64,000 nt of DNA from Pseudomonas sp. CC6-YY-74 (GTDB taxonomy: Bacteria > Pseudomonadota > Gammaproteobacteria > Pseudomonadales > Pseudomonadaceae), in assembly GCF_002025205.1 (NCBI RefSeq), contig NZ_CP019947.1, positions 813,501 through 877,500 of the forward strand, read 5' to 3'. The notes beneath the pieces are model-generated. The model worked only from the letters and a program-made list of their open reading frames with translations, was not told the DNA's origin and ran no database searches. Shown piece after piece: positions 59,031-64,000 of the stretch. The position numbers and the translations under genes are program-made. Position 1 is the first letter of the stretch. Each line of letters begins with the position of its first letter.

Positions 59031-59801
59031 ATGCCTGAGTTGATCGCAACACCACAAAAAAATCATATTTTGGCGGCTTTGCCTGCGGATGTTCAAAGTC
59101 GCTTGCTGCCTAAGTTGGAGCGGGTGCAGTTGCCCTTGGGCAAGGTTCTATGTGAGTCCGGCGACACCTTGGACTACGTTTATTTTCCAACCGACTCAAT
59201 TGTCTCGCTGCTCTACGTGATGGAAAACGGTGCGTCGGCAGAAATTTCCGTTGTCGGTAATGAAGGGCTGATTGGTGTTGCCGTGTTCATGGGCGGCGAG
59301 AGCACCACCAGTCGCGCCATCGTGCAAAGCGCCGGATACGCTTATCGACTGCCGACGCGGCAGTTTAAGGATGAGGTCAACCGCTACAGCGAGATGCTGC
59401 ACCTGATGCTGCGTTATACCCAGGCGCTGATTACCCAAATGGCGCAGACGGCGGTGTGTAACCGTCACCATTCGATTGACCAGCAGCTGTGCCGCTGGTT
59501 GTTACTGTCGCTCGATCGCTTGCCAACTAATGATCTGGTCATGACCCAGGAGCTGATCGCCAATATGTTGGGCGTGCGCCGCGAGGGCGTCACCGAGGCG
59601 GCTGGCAAGCTGCATAGATCAAGGGTGATCGAATACAGTCGCGGGCGGATCAAGGTGATCGACCGGCCCATGCTCGAGCAGATGAGCTGCGAGTGCTATG
59701 CCGTGGTAAAGAAGGAAACGGATCGCCTGCTGCCCTTTGCGACTTCAGCGAATTCAGCGGATTCAGCGGATTCAGCGGATTCAGCGGTTTCGCTGGGTTA
59801 A
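59031..59801 (+). CDS. Crp/Fnr-family regulator, copy 1
   Basis: A 256-residue regulator with a cyclic-nucleotide-type beta-barrel (about 20-125: LGKVLCESGDTLDYVYFPTD, ISVVGNEGLIGVAVF) and a C-terminal Crp-type winged helix (about 150-225: TQELIANMLGVRREGVTEAA). No Fnr cysteine cluster. The C-terminal tail is a nine-base repeat encoding (Ser-Ala-Asp)n. Just ahead of the ATG a hairpin GGGCGGG/CCCGCCC (58994-59014) lies in the leader. Signal and targets unknown. Confidence 0.85.
   Translation: MPELIATPQKNHILAALPADVQSRLLPKLERVQLPLGKVLCESGDTLDYVYFPTDSIVSLLYVMENGASAEISVVGNEGLIGVAVFMGGESTTSRAIVQSAGYAYRLPTRQFKDEVNRYSEMLHLMLRYTQALITQMAQTAVCNRHHSIDQQLCRWLLLSLDRLPTNDLVMTQELIANMLGVRREGVTEAAGKLHRSRVIEYSRGRIKVIDRPMLEQMSCECYAVVKKETDRLLPFATSANSADSADSADSAVSLG
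59744..59788 (+). repeat. Nine-base tandem repeat at the end of the Crp/Fnr gene
   Basis: Five units of TTCAGCGGA with small changes (TTCAGCGAA, three TTCAGCGGA, TTCAGCGGT) encode Ser-Ala-Asn/Asp steps. Changes in unit number keep the frame and would alter only the length of the C-terminal tail. Confidence 0.9.
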
Positions 59802-59964
59802 AGCGCCGAGCGGGACACCCTATTCGATGTCAATCAAGGTATTAGTGCTATCCGTACCATAGCGAACAGACAAGCCTGCGCCGCTCAATCAGACTGGCGG
59901 ATCGGGACTGTTCGGCACCTTTCCTGTGTCGCCTCCCGATTCTCTCGTGCTGCAGGATGCCTGA

Positions 59965-60672
59965 ATGACAGCAGCAATACGGGTTCCCGTGGTTAACCAG
60001 CTGCTTGCAAGTTTGCCGCCCAAGGAGTCGACACGAATCCTGGAGTGCTGCGAATCCGTCGATCTAGTGTTCGGCACCATCCTCTGTGAGCCGGAGCAAA
60101 CCTTACGCTACCTGTACTTTCCCCTGACCGGATTTATCTCGCTGGTGACCACCCTACGTGACCAGCAACCGCTGGAAATGGGCCTGGTAGGCAATGAAGG
60201 CATGCTCGGCGCGACCCTGGTGTTGGGCGTGAACAGCGTGCCGATGCGCGCGGTGGTGCAGGGCACCGGCACTGCATTGCGGATCAGCGCCGCAGACTTT
60301 CGCCGCGAACTGCAGGAGTGCCCGGAGCTGCTGCGCATACTCAACCGCTACCTGTATGTACTGATGGCGCAGCTGTCGCAAACCGCCGCCTGCACCCACT
60401 TCCATGAAATCGAGCCGCGCCTGGCACGCTGGTTGCTGATGACCCATGATTGCGCGCACGCCGATCACTTCTACCTTACCCACGAATACCTGGCCGACAT
60501 GCTCGGGGTGCGCAGAAGTGGCGTCACCGTCGCCGCCGGTGCCTTGCAACTGCGCGGTCTGATTCACTACACCCGTGGCGAGATCAGCATCCTCGACCGC
60601 AAAGGGTTAGAGGCCGCCTCCTGCGAGTGTTACGAGGCGGCCATCGATGACTACGCGCAGTTGCTGAAGTAG
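59965..60672 (+). CDS. Crp/Fnr-family regulator, copy 2
   Basis: A 235-residue paralogue of 59031-59801 in tandem, with the same plan: barrel (LYFPLTGFISLVTTLRDQQ, LVGNEGMLGATLVLG) and winged helix (THEYLADMLGVRRSGVTVAA). Both copies share FPxT/LxGFISL, the GNEG loop and the SCECY motif near the C-terminus. It lacks the tandem-repeat tail. 163 bp separate the genes, so each may have its own promoter. Confidence 0.85.
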   Translation: MTAAIRVPVVNQLLASLPPKESTRILECCESVDLVFGTILCEPEQTLRYLYFPLTGFISLVTTLRDQQPLEMGLVGNEGMLGATLVLGVNSVPMRAVVQGTGTALRISAADFRRELQECPELLRILNRYLYVLMAQLSQTAACTHFHEIEPRLARWLLMTHDCAHADHFYLTHEYLADMLGVRRSGVTVAAGALQLRGLIHYTRGEISILDRKGLEAASCECYEAAIDDYAQLLK

Positions 60673-60718
60673 GCTCGCTGCGCTTCGCACAACAGCCGGT
60701 TGACTCCTGGCGCATTGC

Positions 60719-62835
60719 CTAGAACGTTGTGTCGAGGCCCGTCTGCAGGAGTCTGAAGAACTGCTCGGCAACCAGCGGCCGGCTGAGATAGTGGCCCTGT
60801 CCTTCCTCACACCGCTGTTCTTGCAGAAACTCCAGTTGCGAATGCTGCTCGACGCCTTTAGCGATCACCCGATGATTGAGACTGGCGCCCATGGCGATTA
60901 CCGCGCGGACGATTGCGCCCTTGCCGTTAGCCGAGCCAATGGTATGGACGAACGACTGGTCAATTTTCAGGACGTCGATCGGGAACTGACTCAGGTAACT
61001 CAAGCTAGAGCAACCGGTACCGAAGTCGTCCACCGCGATCTGTGTACCCATCTCCTTGAGTTGATGAAGTATCGCGATGCTGGCCTTAGCATCGCGCATC
61101 AATATGCTTTCACTGACTTCCAGCTGTAGATTGCTGGGCGCCAATCCGCTGTCGCCCAAGATGGCATGAATGCCTGCAACGAAATCCTGATGGCAAAACT
61201 CTTGGGCGCTGAGGTTGACTGCAACCGGTGTGGCCCTCGAGGTGACTGCTTGCCAGCGTTTGGCTTGAGCACAGGCTTCGCTTAGTACCCAGCGACCAAT
61301 TGGCACCATCAGGCCGCATTCTTCCGCAATCGACACGAAACGGCTGGGCAACACCAGCCCCCATTGCGGATGTTTCCAACGCAGCAGTGCTTCTGCACCC
61401 ATGATGGCGCCGTTAAGTAGATTGATCTTTGGTTGATAGTGCAGGACGAACTCCTGCCGCTCCAATGCCGCGCGTAAATGGCGTTCGATGAGTTGCCGCT
61501 CGTGGGCGTGGGTGTTCATTTCATTCTTGAAGAACTGGAAATTGTTGCGCCCATGTTCCTTGGCCCGGTACATCGCGGTGTCGGCATGCTTGATCAGGCT
61601 TTCTGCGTTCAGGCCATCGCTTGGATAAATGCTGATGCCAATACTGCTCGTCACGTGCAGTTTATGCTCCGTTATGCGGTGTGGCCTTGCCAGCGCACTG
61701 AGGATCTTTTTTGTCGTTAGCGCGGCGTCTTGCGCCTGATGTTCTTCCGCAATCAGCACGACAAACTCATCGCCCCCCAGGCGGCTCACCGTGTCGGAAT
61801 TACGTACGCAAGCACACAGGCGCTGAGCCACCGATTGCAGCAGTTGGTCACCGATGGCATGGCCAAGTGAATCGTTGATGTGCTTGAAGTTGTCCAGATC
61901 GAGGAACAGCACAGCGAGATTCGTGCCGTTGCGTTCGGCCAAAGTTATCGCTTGTTCGATACGGTCATTGAGGAGCAGGCGATTGGGTAGATTGGTCAAG
62001 AAGTCGTGCTGCGCCATGTGGGCCATTTTCACGGTCATCGCCTGCGCGGCGGTGTTGTCATGGAACACGATCACGGCACCGCTGATCTGTCCGCTGGAGT
62101 CGTGGATCGGCGCGGCGGAGTCTTCGATCATCGCTTCGCTACCATCGCGGTTGATCAGGATCGTACCCGCGGCCAGGACCTGTGGCTTGTCATGCTCGAG
62201 TACCCGCTTGATCGGGTTGGGCACGAGCTGGCGCGTCGTACCGTTGACGATATGCATCACCTCGGCGATAGGACGACCGCTGGCTTCTTGCCGAGACCAG
62301 CCGGTCATCTGCTCGGCCGCCACATTCAGGTAGTCGACATTGCCGGCCAGGTCCGTGCCGATGACTGCATCGCTGATTGAGTTGAGGGTGGTATCGGCAC
62401 GCGCTTTGTCTATCAAGATGCTTTTCTTGACGGTACTGCGCTGGGTGATGTTGCGCAGCGATTGCGCGACCAGGTAACTGCCAAGGTGGGCTTTTGTCAG
62501 ATAGCCTTGCGCACCGCGTTGTACCGCCTGCTCCGCGAGGTCTTCATCCGCTTCGCAGAGGGCCATGATGGGCGTATGGGGGCCAGGGCGAACAACTGGT
62601 CGAAGGTTTCCAGACCTTGGCAATCAGGCAGCGAGAGCGCAGTCAGAATCGCGTCGATATCGCCTCTGTTCAGCCTGTCCAGGGCATCGGCAAGACAGGT
62701 TAGCCATTCGATAATGAATAGACCGTCTTTGGCCTTGCCCAGTACATCCTGCAACACCGCTGCATCAGCGGCGTCAGCGCTGATGATCAGGATTCGGTTG
62801 GCCACGTCGTATGCACTCCTTTGACCACTACCCAT
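60719..62835 (-). pseudogene. REC-PAS-GGDEF-EAL protein, frameshifted
   Basis: The gene is split in two frames that join at the G5 run 62578-62582. One extra base there links FDQLFALAP to HTPIMALCEADED and gives about 705 residues. The receiver domain has Ala where the phospho-acceptor Asp belongs (ILTALSLPD), while YLTKA keeps its Lys. PAS (about 145-265) is followed by a GGDEF domain with intact RLGGDEF, and EAL with EALLRW, NLSAQEF, DDFGTG and KID intact but AKGVEQ for AEGVE. As given the product is truncated; a 634-residue frame lacks the receiver's first half. Confidence 0.82.
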
Positions 62836-62893
62836 GGCATGGCGAACCTATGCCTGCAGCATGTAAGAGCGCTATCAGCGATCCCCCGTGGAA

Positions 62894-63460
62894 CTAAAAT
62901 CTGATTGCATCCGGGAAAATATTTTCGAGCCCGGGCAAATAGTGTTGCCGCACAAGCGCCGAGGCAAATTTGGCTCGGTTGGTTGGCTTGTCACTCAGCT
63001 TTCCCACTGCGTTGCGGTCAAGCGGAGTAAGGGGTGCAGATGTATCGTCGGTGTGCGCTAAGGCCGACTGCCCTGGCTCGCTGATCCAGCTACCGCGGTC
63101 AGATTGTTCGGTGCCATCCCAGGCCTGGCTGTCGGCCACGGTCTGTTTCGGTTGCACCACTATTCGGTTATCCACGGTGACAATACCGTTGACGTTCAAC
63201 GCGAGTGCTTTGGCCAGCGTCTTGTTGGCTGTGCTCTCTACCTCGCCGCTTAGGGTGACCTTGCCATTGAGCACTGACACCTCGAGCTTGTTAGCGCTTA
63301 AATGCTGATTCAGCGCATAGGCTTTCCAGATGTGGGTTTCCTGTCGGGCATCGGCAACGTCCTGAAAGAGCGTGTGCGCGCCGACCGTGTTGCTTATTGT
63401 TGCGACTATGGCAAAGGCGATGCCAGAGGTGAGTGCGTATTTGTAGGAGTGCAAGAGCAT
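62894..63460 (-). CDS. BON-domain periplasmic protein (OsmY-like)
   Basis: A 188-residue exported protein. N-terminal hydrophobic segment (YALTSGIAFAIVATISNTVG) and probable cleavage at AHA-type site. The BON domain (about 45-100, LEVSVLNGKVTLSGEVESTA, NGIVTVDNRIVV) resembles OsmY-like proteins. A linker and a C-terminal motif HYLPGLENIFPDA follow. ATG 63460 follows GGAGA. It probably binds membranes and is stress-induced. Confidence 0.82.
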   Translation of the reverse strand: MLLHSYKYALTSGIAFAIVATISNTVGAHTLFQDVADARQETHIWKAYALNQHLSANKLEVSVLNGKVTLSGEVESTANKTLAKALALNVNGIVTVDNRIVVQPKQTVADSQAWDGTEQSDRGSWISEPGQSALAHTDDTSAPLTPLDRNAVGKLSDKPTNRAKFASALVRQHYLPGLENIFPDAIRF

Positions 63461-63947
63461 GATGTTTCTCCACTGGGAGCGCGATGAAGTGGGTTGCGTC
63501 ATCACCGCACTGTTCCCATGAACTGTTGCTAACCCGGATGTCGTCCTGAGAACCACCGTTCTGCATTGGCGGTCCAGCAGGGGCTAGGGCAGTAGCAGTG
63601 GCAGTAATTTGGAGCTTGCTCTTTTCTTGTTAGGGCATTCGGCATGAATTCCGCTGCCCGCTAAATTGAATTAATGATTATGCGTTTATGACAATGGCCT
63701 TAATCAGGCGAGGCGTCTGTTCGGCAGCGCACTTACCCGCTGGGGATCAGGCGGCATTGCTTATGCAGCTTTAGGGCGCATGTGAGACTGTTCAACGCTA
63801 CTGCTAAGTACCGGCGTGATCCGCCATGCCTGGCACCAAGCGTCAGGCGGTTATTTTGATGTTGATCAGTGTCAGCAATGAGCCCTTCAGCCACAGTCGA
63901 CCCCCGGAAGGATCTACCCCCGCCGCTACGCGCAAAGGACAAACCCC
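63461..63947. other. Gap upstream of the last gene
   Basis: 487 bp with no gene I can support; a 69-codon reverse frame (63733-63942) looks random. It contains the BON leader and the promoter of the truncated gene beyond. No terminator with a T-run seen. Confidence 0.4.
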
Positions 63948-64000
63948 ATGCTCAGCCAGCAGACCACGCTCAACCCCGCACCATTGACGCCCGAGCAGCT
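63948..64000 (+). CDS. Start of an unidentified gene, cut by the window end
   Basis: ATG at 63948 follows AAAGGA by 6 bases. The 17 visible codons (MLSQQTTLNPAPLTPEQ) are too few to name a product. It is open to the end of the window. Confidence 0.5.
   Translation, partial: MLSQQTTLNPAPLTPEQ

Noticed and set aside
59744..59788. Repeats as a CRISPR array
   Set aside because: Units are nine bases, directly adjacent, in frame in a gene; no spacers or cas genes.

Overview
The window is a chromosomal segment of a Pseudomonas species. This rests on gene content and order: a divergent xcpPQ / xcpR-Z type II secretion locus, the gap/edd-glk-gltR-gtrS-gtsABCD-porin-hexR-zwf-pgl-eda glucose locus, the fumC / DUF2804 / DUF2059 / bolA / trhO / DsbA / ABC block, REP-type palindromes (GTAGGAGCGGGC...) and high-GC codon use. 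I do not name the species. No phage, transposase, integrase, CRISPR array or rRNA was seen; this is core chromosome with small accessory patches.

Layout. 1-8564: type II secretion genes (gspD partial and gspC leftward, gspE-M rightward). 8666-9117: tRNA-Val, two identical tRNA-Asp, and a terminator. 9136-19560: housekeeping and stress genes (DUF6316, DMT exporter, flavodoxin-fold reductase, fumC, DUF2804, DUF2059, bolA, trhO, DsbA-like, ABC exporter, coiled-coil membrane protein). 19788-24044: tyrosine/homogentisate catabolism (hpd, short-type homogentisate dioxygenase, short-type fumarylacetoacetase, maiA), with palindromic repeats in three of its gaps. 24503-30940: chemoreceptor, YdjM-like membrane protein, EAL/GGDEF protein with a SUOX-like partner, arfB. 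31069-32196: metal-responsive MerR/CDF pair sharing a MerR-type 19-bp-spacer promoter. 33221-35849: a four-gene bufferin-type RiPP operon (DUF2282 precursor, DUF692/MNIO enzyme, DUF2063 partner, DoxX membrane protein). 36149-53972: methylglyoxal synthase and the complete periplasm-to-pyruvate glucose route with its regulators. 54307-63460: an envelope/stress-flavoured set (PQQ-sugar-dehydrogenase-like lipoprotein, two DUF3309 peptides, phospholipase-D lipoprotein, two tandem Crp/Fnr proteins, a frameshifted REC-PAS-GGDEF-EAL gene, BON protein). A gene starts at 63948 and runs off the end.

How it works together. Glucose crosses a LamB-type porin, is bound by GtsA, imported by GtsBCD, phosphorylated by Glk, and taken by Zwf, Pgl, Edd and Eda to pyruvate and glyceraldehyde-3-phosphate, which Gap oxidises. 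HexR sites (TTGT-N7-ACAA) occur twice in the gap/edd interval, and a degenerate one lies before zwf. Six leaders (hpd, chemoreceptor, gltR, gtsA, lamB, zwf) carry the AAnAAnAA motif bound by Hfq/Crc, so tyrosine and glucose use are probably under common catabolite repression. Two genes (pgl and a c-di-GMP gene) are each broken by what looks like one missing base in a five-base C/G run. The pgl case fuses it in frame to eda.
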